Source of the DNA: Dipteronia dyeriana
Lineage: Eukaryota; Streptophyta; Magnoliopsida; Sapindales; Sapindaceae
Assembly (NCBI GenBank): GCA_032871835.1
Contig: CM065299.1
Span: forward strand, 30,182,074 to 30,246,073
DNA: 64,000 nucleotides
Direction of reading: 5' to 3'
The notes below the pieces were generated by a model. The model was not told where the DNA came from and ran no database searches. It worked only from the letters and a program-made list of their open reading frames with translations. Numbering within the stretch: the first letter of the stretch is position 1; every line of letters starts with the position of its first letter. A program made the position numbers and the translations under genes. Below, piece by piece: positions 22,725 through 35,501 of this stretch.

Positions 22725-23190
22725 AACCAAGTCCAGGACTTGTCGTTGGTTCCGGTTTCGATTCCGATTCTGGAGGAACTCAAACCGGAATCAGAACCGG
22801 TTCTGCCCTATTCTGGTGCTGCCCGGTTTCGGTTTCTGTTCCGACGGTCCGATTTTTTTTTCTTCTATAAAATATTAAATATATGTAAAGGTAATTTTTT
22901 TTAAAAAAAAATTATCGTTAGGCACTTGGGCTGTGGAGTTAAGCAAAATAATAATAAAAAAAACAGATTTGTTGGAACTGTTCGGTTCGAACTGGACCGA
23001 AACCGTCGGTTCTGTTCCGATTAGAACCGGACGGTTCCAACAAATCTGGAACCGAAATCGAAACCGAAACCGAAACCGAAACCGAAACCGAAACCGCTAC
23101 AGTACTTGGTTTCTGTTCTAAACCTTTCCAAACTGTTTGGTTCCGGTTCGGTTCACCGGTTTGAACCGAACCACCGACATGTCTATTCTA
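22725..23190. mobile_element. Non-autonomous, probably hAT-like element rich in ggttccggtt / aaccggaacc
   Basis: The left part is dense in ggttccggtttcg and the right part in aaccgaaacc and ggttcggttcaccgg. The stretch can fold on itself. The ends gacttgtcgttggttcc and (minus strand) gacatgtcggtggttcg form a loose inverted repeat. A hexamer run (gaaacc)n of about eight units lies at 23055-23095. No transposase. It is inserted in the decayed interior of copia D. Confidence 0.5.
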
Positions 23191-26100
23191 GACTCCATCT
23201 CCCCTTCCATTGCTTTCATTCATATATTCACTTAGTAGATAGTAGTGATAGTTCAATTCTAAAATCTTTGGCTCATCACTGTCAAGCGAAGTAATCATCA
23301 AAACTTCCCTTTGAAACTCCGAAAGATGAAATGGGATAATTATGTCCACGAGTTGTTAAATTATTACAGGGACTGATTTAACAGTTGTTTTACTCCCACT
23401 AGGGATGAAAGATCCATGAGGATTTCTACTCCCACTAGGGATGGATGATCAAGTTAAATTTTAATTTACCGCCACTCGCATATTAAATCAGATCATCTAA
23501 TTCTAAAAATTAGATATCTATATTAAATTCACTTCTACTAAGAAATTCATTCTACAATAATGACATCTTGTGATTTAAATTCAGTCACACTTCTATCTAA
23601 TTATACACCATCGTTTATTTAATCTTTTTGAATTCAGAGAGTATCAAACAAAGATACAACTTCTCTTCTTGCATCCAATTTCTCATTTTTATGAGATGGA
23701 TTATAAACATAATCTACATACCTCCAGGGTTGTAGATTAGTCAGACCAAACTACCTACCTATCCCGAATTCATGTGGTGTAGAAGTGCTTGATCAAATGG
23801 AACATGATTAAGTAAAGAGGTAGTAATTATCATATCTTCTAGTAAGATACTAAATAATTCACATGCACCATCACAGACTTAACCATTTCCAACAGTATTT
23901 AATTCTTTCTTTCCGCTACACAATTTGTTGCGAAATCCCAAGAATAAATAAATATCTTTTTATATTTTTCTTACTAAACATTTCCTTAAGCCTTCAGAAA
24001 GATATTTACGTACTCGGTTTATTCTTTAAACTCAAAAATTTATTATCTAATATGATCCCCAACCAAATAATCTGAATGCAATCCAATGCTTTCGATTTAT
24101 GAGAGATCAAATAGATATAACCGAGACGTCTAAAGATATTAATAAATGTAACTGGATATGAAACTTCAATATAGTCTTTATACTCATTCAATCACAAATG
24201 TAATAATGAATTAGTTGCATTAGAATTCCTGATCTAATTCCTTATCAAATGGTTTTTTAGTTGTTTTCTTGCTAGATAATTTGCATGACCTTTAAGATGA
24301 ATAAGTTCAATTAGTCCTCTTTGACTAATATACTTATTCTATCTAGTCCAACATGACTTAATCTGGCCTGTCAAAATATCAACATCATTACCATTGTAAT
24401 GATTGTAAAACAAACAAAATTGTAACCGTCTCTACTGACGTATAATACTATAAAACCATTAAACTATCATGTACCATATATAATTTGCTAAAATAATATT
24501 CATATAACCATCATGATCATTAATGATAACCCGAATCAATGAGGACAACTGCGGATACTAAAACCCAGTTAGATCTTAAGTGTATATTAGAACATCATGG
24601 AGTACAAATTTTAGGCTACCATGCAAACCCAATTTGTAGGTACTTAACTCCAAAATTGTTCTAACACATATACATTTTCTCTATAATAATCTAACTTTAC
24701 TCAAAGTGTGCTTTACAGTTTCTTGTTGGATGATATATCTTTACTTATCTACTGTCCACAAAGGACAAGAATTAAAAAGAAAATATCTGGCCAGAAACAT
24801 AAGCATAACTTAACAAATTCTTGAGCTTGAGTTTTACTATTTTCGACTCAATGCATTTATGAGTGAATATGACCCAGTTTGTCTTTCCTCAATTCGTTAT
24901 CCCTAAACTTCTAGTATATTCTGATATAAGATTGAGTGGTTATGACTAGATTCTCTTCTCCTTTTGGAAATAACTATTTCCACTAATATGCTCAAAAACA
25001 AAAGTTTTGTACAAGTTGGAATCTTTCATATAAAATTGGCTAGAAGCCTACGCCGCCTCTAAGCGCTCATCTTCTACTACCAAAATGACGCGATCGAAAC
25101 GTATCATAGTAATTTTATATATTCCAACTATCAGAAGAGATCAGATCGTTTAGTCGGTGTATCGTGTTTTATATCCTTATTGGAGGCTGCCACTAATTTT
25201 GGCGCTTCTTATAAGTACTCTAAAACTTGATACCGTACATACTAAATTTTAGTACTCAAAATACTATTATTTTTTTCCCTTTAAGCCAAACTTGGAAAGA
25301 TAAACCACTTTACTTAAATCCTATTGTATTTGTAAAACATACATGTGAAATTACTATTTAACTTACTCCGCAACATAATGCGAGTAATTTAACTTCTAGT
25401 TTGATAAGCCTTCACATCTTGTATGTCGAGCAAATAAGTACAGTGATGAGGTTCAATCATGATTCATGTTATAGTCTCAAGAGCTCCTTACTCTTAAAAT
25501 ACACTAAACCTTATTGTTTATCTATAGATTACACGATTTAGTTTATTGCTATCAAATTGGCCACAATATTATAGATATACAATCTTTGTTTTATGCTAAT
25601 CTATGTAGAGACATACAATCTACTATGCAAGCATATTAATTTCCAAAAATACACACATTTAATTTTGTTGCAAACGCTGACCAAACAAATGATGAAACAA
25701 TTTAAGGAACAAAATCGAAAAAAATCGTCAAAGCATCTAATTACCATCCGTTTCTAAAAAATTAATCATCATTAATCCAGTACTTTGTGCAAAATTCTAA
25801 TTCTAATACTGTACTCAACAATTTAGAATTCCCAAAATAAGTGATCATATAAATAAAGAAGAATACAATGCACAAGTCCAAAAAATATATTTTATGGGTC
25901 AAACCGTTTTTACTACAAAGTAAATAAACCAAAATTATTTACTATAGAACGATTTATTAAAAAATACAGTATTTTCTCAAAATACGTGACTTTGCATGCT
26001 ATTCATTCTATACGTTTCATATTTATATCGATAACCACTGAGAAAGACTCTCTAAGTCTTTACAACTCATCTAATTGTCATTTTCTAAAAAATTTAGTCA

Positions 26101-26640
26101 TCTTTCGCCTGTGCAATAACTCATGTGCCTAGCACTATGAATATTCATTGCGGATGTAGTAGATTGCCTCACATATCCAAGAATGTAATGCTCCTCTACG
26201 ATTTCTAGTTCACGCTATATGACCAAAATACATCGTGGTATGATACTCAAGTTTTTCCAACCTTATAGATCTATTAACTCTTCAGGAAATTTCATTAAAA
26301 GACTATCCACTGCATCTCTCCACATAAAGATATGAGTAATTGATTGCGACTATATGTCAATAATAAGATTCAGAAATTTTCTCCATTAAGATATATGAGA
26401 TAATGCAGATTTATTCTAAAAAAATTTCCAAGTCATTTAGAACTTTTTTGTCTTTTAATGATCTAGTACAATTCCAATGTACATTCTAATAAAATTTCTT
26501 TTTCCCGATTGTATAATTAATTAGACGGAGAGTTCTGAACGAAGGCTTTTCAACATACTAAAGCTAAATTTCGATGGTCAAATTTTTTTTCGCAGGAATT
26601 TTCCATGACCATTAGAAAACAGTGCTAAAATTTCTGTTGG
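23191..26640 (-). other. Decayed interior of copia element D with an integrase scrap
   Basis: Mostly non-coding AT-rich sequence. At 24040-24140 the minus strand reads RRLGYIYLISHKSKALDCIQ, matching the copia integrase segment D-D-x-S-R-x-G-Y-x-Y-L-x-x-x-K-S-x-A. It lies on the correct side of the RT scrap for a minus-strand element. The catalytic triad is not readable. Confidence 0.5.
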
Positions 26641-27938
26641 AAAAATCTACGGTGTCTGAAAATGCCACCAAAAACCATATTTGAAATCCTTATCGGAAAT
26701 TGTTATCGAAAACCGCACCGGAGATCGTTATCGGAAACCGTGCCAAAAACTGTAACCATAAACCGTCATCGAAAATTATACTGGAAACTGTCATTGAAAT
26801 CCACACCAAAATATTTGTCACTTGAATCCGTGCTAGAATCCGTCTTATTAAAAAAATTCATCCGGAATGTATAGGGCATTAATTCAGCTCCCATTGGAGC
26901 GAAACAAATCAATATAATAATTAATTAAAAAAATTAAAAAATTAAAAAATAAAATAAAATAAAATTCTTTATAGGAAAACCGTCATTGATCGCCGGAAAA
27001 CCACTTACAGTCATCGGGAAAATACATATTGGACGTCGAAAAAGTTACCGGCGTCGGAAACGTCACTAGAAAACTTACTGAACGGAGTACTGAATCGGGA
27101 ACCGGTCCGGTCGGTGATGATGTGGCAAACGGTTACTGTTCCAGACTTCTAAAACCGTTGTCGGAAACTTCTGAAATCGTCAACGGTTTCTTTCACACAC
27201 ATCGACGCCACGTGTCAGAGTAAGAATGGGCCACTTGTCACAAAAGACAAAAAACCGACACATGTCATCTTCTAGTGTGTCCACGTGTCAACACCGGAAC
27301 CACTTATGCATGGTATGCCAATGCCTACTCACGCCGGAGGAGAGTGAGACGCACTCGCCTTCTTCCCAGACTTTCCCGATCATGGGACTACCACCACCCG
27401 ATTCCAAATTTAAATTTAAATCTAAATCCATTTATGCCTTTAATTACGACGTTTGGTTTAAGGGTGAAACACACTCTCCGCTCATAGGTGCGTGGAACAT
27501 GTTCTTTATGTTCTTCACCCACATTCAAGAACAAAACAAGTTTCCAGATTTTGATTTCGAACGTAAATATTCGAAATCGTTTTTCTCCCTTGTTTCTTAA
27601 CTAAATTATACAAATAACCTATCGTTGGAAAGCTCTCAAAAGGCTCTATCTAATAGTATCATGATCGCAGAGAAATAAAAAAAAATGACAATGAGTTTCG
27701 AACCCCATAACAGTCACGAGTTTCATTTTTTTAATTCTTCAAAATTCTCTCAGTTTTGAAGCTATAACATGACAAGAAAATCCAGAACATATAATGACAT
27801 ATATATGTATACATTCATGCCATTTAAAATGAAATATAACAAGTTTGTGATGTTATGCCATTATCGAATTGTGAAGCATTCAAAAAGTGAATAGCAATTC
27901 CTAAACATGGTGTTTCTATCAGAATATGGTCCCAATCA
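26641..27938 (-). other. 5' leader of copia element D with a degenerate tcggaaaccg repeat
   Basis: Between 26655 and 27190 the words atcggaaaccg, gtcggaaac and accggtccgg recur at short, irregular spacing. The section 27000-27600 is less AT-rich than its surroundings. A 124-codon plus-strand ORF (27226-27600) has no recognisable domain and runs against the element strand, so I do not call it a gene. Confidence 0.4.
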
Positions 27939-27952
27939 AGCTCTCATACCAA

Positions 27953-28402
27953 TGAAAATAATATTCGGTATAAACAAAACGAATTCGGATTACCGTTCAC
28001 CATTGAAAATCCAAATTACAGCGAAAACGGGATCGAACACCTGGAACTGTATCACCGGTCGGAGGAAGATCACGCGATCGGAAAGTTCCCTCTGATCACA
28101 ATGCATATACCCACACTCTGATTTTGGATTGGAGAAAATTCTATAGATTTTCTCCACATCTCACTTGTGTTTATATTTTTTTTTATTTTTTTTTCTTATG
28201 AACACATACACATATGTATATGTATTATATTCTCTTACACACAGACATGCCTTTGCATTGCACAACAGATACACACGCTTTACATTGTGCAGACAATGCT
28301 TTCCAATGCACATACACAATACATAGATAGAACCACACACCCATTCACATTATTATGTGTGAGTCTTGTTATGTGTGTTCAATCAGTCTCTAACACTGAT
28401 AT
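27953..28402 (-). repeat. 5' LTR of copia element D, first part
   Basis: Opens TGAAAATAATATTCGG next to the antisense primer site and parallels 19910-20360. It is interrupted after tctaacactgatat by element C and resumes near 42696. Confidence 0.85.
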
Positions 28403-29598
28403 TATTGGAACCCCGTTCACCGGTTACGCAACATAACTAGGAATTAAATTTTTTAATACAGATCATAATTCGTATCTGAGACCAGTGAACTTGGGATCGT
28501 AATTATTTTTCGGAACTAATACATACAATATGTAAACACGTGAAATTGTAATCAATAAAATCAAAAGAAGAAAATCTTACCAACATTTGGAGGCTCCTTC
28601 ACTTTACGATATACTCTTTTCTGAACCAATCTTACCAACGTTTGGAGACCCCTTCATTTTACGATGTGCTCCTGTTTGAACCACTTGATCTTCCTCGCTA
28701 TTTCCCTGAACTGGTAACTGCGTGTGGACACGTCACGATCTCAGAAACTTGAATGGAGGATGTAGAGAGAATTGAAGAAACTCTTTCTTCCCTGTTCACA
28801 AACTAGAACAATTCTAGTATATAAAAATATTGCCAATATTTTTAGCAATATTTTTCTTTTTATTTGTTTGTACTCAACGGTGCACGAACATATACATATC
28901 TTTATCAAAAACTCTTTTTTGACTTCTCCCTATGCGTGTGTGTGTGTTTATATCAGGTACACAAAAAAAAATCACATTTTTTTTTTAATTTGCATTCACG
29001 CACACTATTTACCTTTTGCATCTAATGCAAAAAATAAATAAATAAATTATGTTGCACGTGTACTAATTTGCATCACATGCAATTTTTTTTTTTTAATATA
29101 TCAATATATATATATATATATATATATATCCTTATTTGTATCCTATACAAACATTTATATATGTGCACACACCAATTTGCATCCAAAGCAATCTCTTGTG
29201 TTATTAATTGATATATATGTCTTTTAATTATCCTTTTCAAATATATCAAATATATTAAAAGTGATAATAAGTATTTTAAATTTACACTTAAATTCAAATA
29301 CTTAGATAAATGATTTAGTAAAAATAAAATAATCCTATTATTTTATCTTCACCTAAATCCACATTTCAACTAAAACCCTCCAATTAATAGTTAATTAATA
29401 ATTCATAATTATCAATATAATTAAATAATCTAATTATTTAATTATTTTAACTATTAACATTCATTAATTAAATAATCTCATTATTCAATTAATTTTTGAA
29501 TAAACACGTATCACTTTCGTAACACAACTAATTGGACAATCCAATTAGTTAACCGTGACCCTTGTTACCTAAATCGATCGGGTTAACAAGGGGATCTA
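28403..29598 (-). repeat. Truncated 3' LTR of copia element C
   Basis: It begins TATTGGAACCCCGTTCACC, where the partner has TGTTGAAACCCCG, and follows the right LTR through a (TA)n tract (29100-29130) to cgatcgggttaacaagggg. The partner continues for about 990 bp beyond this point, so the U3 part is missing here. Confidence 0.82.
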
Positions 29599-29609
29599 AC
29601 GTTTATGGA

Positions 29610-31131
29610 TCAACAACTCTTCCAGGCTCCAACTCATTCAATACAATCTTAAAACGAGGTTTATGGTCACTAATATAATTGTCCTCAAGAAACGTTGCAT
29701 TTGTCGATACAAATACTTTGTTATCTTCAGAACTATAGAAGTGTCCACCTCTGGTCTCCTATGAGTATCCTACAAACAAACAGACAACAAACTTAGAGTC
29801 TAGCTTTCCACTTCTATTCTTAAGCACGTGTGCTGGACACCCCCATATGCGGAAATGTCGTAAACTAGCTTTACGACCATTCCACAACTCTAGGGGAGTC
29901 TTAGGAACAGATTTGGATGGCACCACATTCAAAATGTATGTCACTATTTGTAATGTATATCCCCAGAAGGAAATGATGAGAAACTAATCATAGAACTCAC
30001 CATTTCCATTAGGGTTTTATTTCTCCTTTCCGCTACACCATTTTGCTGAGGTGTACCGGGAGCTGTGAGTTGGGAACCTATCCTATGCTCGACCATGAAG
30101 TCTTCAAACTCTTGGTCAAGGTACTCACCTCCAAGATCCAATCGTAGTGACTTGATAGTCCTACCTAATTGATTCTCAACGTCAGCTAGAAATTTCTTGA
30201 ACATTTCAATTGTTTTCGACTTTCGTTGCATTAGGTAGATGTATCCATATCTTGAGTAATCATCTATAAAGGTGACATAATACTCATAACCACCCCTAAC
30301 TTTAACATTCATCAGTCCGCAGACGTCTATATGTATAAGCTCTAGCGGTTCTTTAGCTCTAAGCCATTTTCCCATAAAAGGTCTCTTAGTAATCTTACCT
30401 TCCAGACAAGATTCGCAAATAGGTAAGGTGCCAACCTTTAACTCACTTAAAGGTCCGTTTTTTACTAGTCTGTCTATCCGGTCAAGGTTGATATGACCAA
30501 GCCTTAGATGCCAGAGATACGTGTCATTATCTGAAGAAATCTTATGTCGTTTAGTTTTTCGTTTTTCAACCTTAAATATTTCGGTGTTGAGCAGTGTAGT
30601 ATGTATTAACGGTCTTAACACATACAAATTATTTTCATTAATTCCTGAACAAATATTCAGATCATTTTTTCCAATAATAACAGACTTATTATTAAAAGAA
30701 ACATAATATTTTTGTTTTAACAACTTAGAAACGGAAATCAAATTCCGTGTAAATCCAGGAATATAAAATACATTGTCCAACAAAATATAATTATTACAAA
30801 AATGTAATCTAATTACGCCCACTGCTCGTGCTGACACGACGTCCCCTGATCCCACACGCAATGAGAATGCTTGCTCCTCTAGCTGTGTCCAAGAATCAAT
30901 CCATTGTAAAGAAGAACAAACATGGTTAGTGGCCCCTGAATCAAATATCCAAGGCGAAGAATCATCTTCCACTAAACATGATTCAAGAACAAGTAAATTA
31001 TATTTACCTTTCTTGGACTTCTTCTTTATTTGGGTTTTCTTAGGTTTGGGCTTATCCTTTGCCTTCCCAGCAGACCTTTTTCCTCTTTTTATTATTTGAG
31101 GAGAAAGACGGTTGGGCAACATTCGTCTCAC
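29610..31131 (-). pseudogene. Element C protease and integrase
   Basis: The minus frame 31131-29944 (395 codons) carries the protease motif WIFDSGATNHVCSS and the pre-integrase zinc region YLWHLRLGHINLDRIDRL plus CESCLEGK. The integrase core has HIDVCG, RLDLGGEY and NGVAERRNKTL, so the D-D-E triad is present. After a frame change the integrase tail follows at 29944-29610 (TPLELWNGRKASLRHFRIWG, FVGYS, HKPRFKIVLNELEPGR). The polyprotein then stops where the deletion joins the LTR, so no RT is made. Confidence 0.85.
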
Positions 31132-31741
31132 CGGTCTTACCCTTGTTGTCCTTAATCAAGGACTCAAAGGTAGTGAGCTCATTGAGCAACTGTGTGAGAT
31201 TGAACCTTAACTTGTTCATCTCGTAGTTACTCTTAAACTGATCAAAACTCTTCGAAAGAGTCGTCAGTATGATGCTCACTTGACTGGGTTCGTCAATGGC
31301 CCCACCATTGACTTCTGCCTTGTTGAAGTAGGACATCATGCTCATGACATGTTCCCGAACTGACGTACCTTTCTTCATACAAGCGAGCATAGCGGAACGA
31401 ACAACTTCATGTTGCCTTTTCTCGGAGGGCTACCCGAACATAGCTTGCAATGACTCCATGATTTCGAATGCTGAAGTCATTGTTTCATGCTTTGTGACAA
31501 GCACGTCTGTCATAGAAGCCAACAGATATGTTCGGGCCTTCTCATCAGATGAGACTCACCGCTCGTATGCCTCACGAACAGTTTGTGTGGTATTGGCAGT
31601 AGGCACTGGAGGAAATTCCTCCGTAAGCATAAACTTTTGGTCTTTGGTGACCAATATTGCATTAATGTTAAGTTTCCACTTAGTGTAGTAATCACCAGTT
31701 AATTTGTCATTTACGAGAATTTGAAGTAAAATAGAAGACAT
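31052..31741 (-). pseudogene. Element C gag
   Basis: Starts MSSILLQILVNDKLTGDYYT with KWKLNINAILVTKDQKF, EEFPPVP and, further on, GTSVREHVMSMMSYFNKAEV and LLNELTTFESLIK. Two stops interrupt one frame: a TGA near 31557 where a Trp codon is expected, and a TAG near 31430. The frame then shifts into the protease ORF. The zinc knuckle is not evident. These are ordinary decay lesions. Confidence 0.8.
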
Positions 31742-31749
31742 TATTGCTG

Positions 31750-33460
31750 AAATAAATAAAACATTTATTCAGTCATTTATTTAAAACAAGTGCGAGTGCT
31801 TTGGCATAAATTTAAACATGATGCATGAACATGTTTAACGAACTAGAACTACCCTTAAACTAGTTACTATACCACGACAATCCAACATACCACAAAGAAG
31901 TGCCGCCTTAGGGTCGGTCAAGTCTTTGCATGTTAGACCGAGACATTCTCAATCAAATAATATTATAGAATAACTCTTATTCGATATCATTCAACCATCA
32001 TTCATTCAGTCAGGTTTTTAATTAACAAATTTAATCAAAACCTTCGTGAGTGTAACCCACCATTTCAGATCTCACGTGGTTAACTCGAGAATTGCCGCCT
32101 TAGGGTCGGTCAATTCCGAAATACCCTCAGAAATCCTATCCGTTAGGAAGTCAACCTTGATATTGACCTTTGTGGAAACCCTCCTAAGAGAGGACAAAAG
32201 CAAAGCCGTCACGATGCCCCACTCGAATCTCACAATGTTGAACTAATGATGGAGACCGCGGGATATATATGTCATATATCCCTCTCCCAGTCACTATTTT
32301 AAAATTAGGGTTATCTATTAACCGTTAATGCACCTAGACTCTACAGGATTAAACGACTAACTTTAATCAAGTTATCTAGTGCATTAACCAATTAAAAACA
32401 AATTCTAATTAACTAATAAATTATTAATGATTTGTAACAATTAAAAATCTAATCTATTAGTGAACAATATAAGATTCAGTAAACTATTTACTAAGGTCAG
32501 ATTGTTACGATAGTGTTTACCAAGTTTTAACAATTAAAACTCTAACACTTTATTAGGTTAATTTATTATTCGATAATTAATCATATTAATTCTAATTATA
32601 ATAAATGATCCTATTAATTTAATTTATTAAACTCTTTAATAATTAGATTAATATTAATGAGAATTACCAAGTTTTCTAACCATTAAAAAACTAATCTCAT
32701 TATTCATAGCCAATTATGTATATTGCCCATTTTAATCACATTAAAAAAATACATAAAATATCAGGCTATGATGCATGTATGACATATCAAATATATTTGT
32801 ATAGGCACATCTAATCTAAATGACATACGTATGCATGACAATCCTTTTATCATCACATAATATAAAACATACATGAATTGACCGAGTACTGTGGATTATT
32901 TAACCTAAAAAATTGGAATCTAAAATTACGAAAAATTTCCCAAGGCATTCCTTGGACTTCTAGTAACTTCAGATATCTTCCAGTCTCTTCAGGTCACTTT
33001 GTTTCATCTCATGAATCCGAAACGGGAAATCCGAACGGAACGCACTAGGCAACACTTGCCAACGGAACAGTACGTGAACAGTACCGCGTGAACAGTGCCG
33101 GTGAACATTACGGTGAACAGTACCTCCGATGAATAGTACCCCATGAATAATGTCACCATGAATAGTACCACCGTGACCAGTACCCCTGCCGTGAACAGTA
33201 CCGTCCCCCGCGTGCGTTTTCAGTTCTTCGTTTACAGGTTACAATTTTTATTTATTTATAATACAATAACAGTAAAATAAAAATACAATACTAAAAAAAA
33301 TTATACAACTCATAAACTCTAAATCCACAGTACCATAAAAATTTACGATCAACCATGTTTAAATTAAACAATTTAATTATAAATATTCATACAATCATAA
33401 AGATGGTGCCTACACATACTGGAGCATCGAAAACAATTTCCTGTTCCGAAAAAATAAATT
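31750..33460 (-). other. 5' leader of copia element C
   Basis: Non-coding interval between gag and the primer site. Two short repeated phrases, gccgccttagggtcggtcaa (31905 and 32096), stand out. A run of gaacagtacc units at 33060-33200 (accgtgaacagtacc, aatagtaccacc) forms an imperfect repeat of about 15-20 bp. Confidence 0.55.
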
Positions 33461-33475
33461 GGCTCTGATACCAAT

Positions 33476-33833
33476 TGTTGAAACCCCGTTCACCAGTTAC
33501 TCAGCGGAACTAGGTTTTAACATTTTTAATACAAATCATAATCTGTATTTGAGACCAGTGAACTTGAGATCGTAATTATTTTTCGGAACTAATACATACA
33601 ATATGTACACACAAGAAATTGTAATCAATAAAATCAAAAGAATAAAATCAGAAGAAGAAAATCTTACCAACGTTTGGAGGCTCCTTCACTTTACGATATG
33701 CTCATGTCTGAATAAAATCTTACCAACGTTTGGACACTCCTTCACTTTACGATGTGCTCCTTTCTGAATCACTCGATCTTCCTCGTTATCTCCCTGAACT
33801 GGTAACTGCGTATGGGCACGTCACTATCTCAGG
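33476..33833 (-). repeat. 5' LTR of copia element C, first part
   Basis: TGTTGAAACCCCGTTCACC onward, interrupted at tatctcagg by the SIRE-like element and resuming at 40816 with aacttgaatagagg, exactly as in the uninterrupted left LTR (cagaaacttgaatggagg at about 28742). Confidence 0.88.
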
Positions 33834-35335
33834 TGTAAGTTCCTCGGTTTTTGATTGGCTCATTTCATTGACAACCACATTTTGGGATCAATATGTAAGG
33901 GTAGTTTAGGTCATCATTGCTCAAGTCCTTTTTCAAGCATCAAAGGTAATCTCACTTGTTTAACTTCATTGAAGAGATTTAGTGCACACACTCACACTCA
34001 TGCATTTTATTTTAATTATCTTGCTTGCATGCTTATTTGCCATTTTGAGTGTCTTGTGTGTCTTGTTTTTTATTTGAGTGTTGAATGCATGTTTGTGCCT
34101 TAAAAAGAGGATTTTTTTCCTCTTTACCGCGGTCTAGACCGCTCTCTGTGCAGTGCCCCAGCCGCGGCCTGCACATCGGTGTTTGACAGAGGATGCACGC
34201 TGTGTCTACTGCGGTCTGTGCGTGTTTCCTACACCGTGGCCTCCCAAGCGGAGTTTCACAGAGGATGCATGCTGTCCAGACCGCGGTCTGTGCACGCTGC
34301 ATGCACAGCGACCTACAGAGCGGCGTTGTCCAGGCGATACACCACTCTCTGTGCCGCATTCTGGACACTTACCTAGACAGCGGTACAGCCAGCGGTCCTG
34401 ACGATTTTTTGTTGCCTTTCGCCCAAAATGACGCAGTTTCACTTTAGGCTTCATATATATACATCATCTTCTTCCCAACTTGGTTTTGAGAGCTTCCCAA
34501 CCTATTTTTGAGAGAGAGATAAGGTTATTTTGAGAGAGAAGCTCCAAGAAACCATTTTTACTCAACCATCCTTAAAATCCAAATCATCAAGCATGGGTTT
34601 CTTGGTTGTTCATGACTAGGTATTCTCTACATGTTCTAAATTCTATGTTTTCATTACTAAGACATGTATACCTAGGGTTTTAGTCTTTATTGCATATTAA
34701 TTGCTTGCTTATGTGTTTAATTGCTTTTATGACATGCTTGTGTATTGATTGTTGGTTGAGATGCATTAATTTACGATAGCTAGCATTTAGGACGATTTTA
34801 CCCTTCTAGCTAATTCTTCTTGCCTTTGCATTTAGAACATTGATATCTAGGATTTGCTTTAATTGTCATTATTAATCCTATATAAGCATGAATGTATTAA
34901 CCTAGCATTTTTTCATATTGAATATTCTTGCATATTCACTTAGGTTGTCATTATCTCTTCATTGTTGATTTAGCTTGTGGCTAAGTGGTTAGTGCACAAG
35001 GCTAGTGATCCAAAATCACTATTAAGGCCCGTTGGGTAGAGTGAAAGTGTTAGTAACTGGAGGGTTAGACGGGAGGTCAACCTAGGTTGTAAACTTTTAT
35101 TCAATAGTGGATTTTGAGGATTAAGGGTGGCGCTCTAAACAGCCCGTGGTTTTTCCCATTTGGAGGGTTTCCACGTATATATTGCGTGTTGTAATTGTTT
35201 TATGTTTTTGGTCCTTTATTTGAACATTGAGGTAGAATTGTTAATATTGATTAATTCGTAAAATTTGTAATCTATCGAATTAAAACCTATTCACCCTCCT
35301 CTAGGTTATAGACACACACTTTCGAGGGAATTTCA
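33834..35335 (+). repeat. 5' LTR of the SIRE-like element
   Basis: Contains a GC-rich palindromic cassette at 34125-34400 (accgcggtctagaccgc, gaccgcggtctgtgcacg, ctgcatgcacag). A TATA-like tatatatacatcatc follows at 34454, so the cassette lies directly upstream of the likely promoter. ORFs read in five frames across the cassette come from its composition. Confidence 0.9.
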
Positions 35336-35501
35336 ATTGGTATCAGAGCAGGTGCCTAGATATACTTAGGTGATCCGTGCATTGTGTGTATCTTACCTTG
35401 TGCATTTTGATTGTTTAATTTTGCTTGGTTGTTTTTGCATTTCATTTGCATCTCTTTTATAACCCAAACACTATGAGGGAGCTTCAAGCTTAAGACCACC
35501 T

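Noticed and set aside
22725..23190. Arg-Asn repeat ORF read as a protein
   Set aside because: It is a direct translation of the (gaaacc) hexamer run in a non-autonomous element.
27226..27600. 124-codon ORF in the leader of element D
   Set aside because: No recognisable domain, opposite strand to the element, and inside a known retrotransposon. Not supported as a host gene.
28167..29041. ORFs of 89 codons rich in Phe and Ile
   Set aside because: They lie in LTRs of elements D and C. No domain and no conservation between the LTR copies.
34033..34454. Overlapping Cys- and Arg-rich ORFs on both strands (also at 39474-39976)
   Set aside because: They lie in the GC-rich palindromic cassette of the SIRE-like LTR, are open in five frames, and occur twice only because the LTR does.
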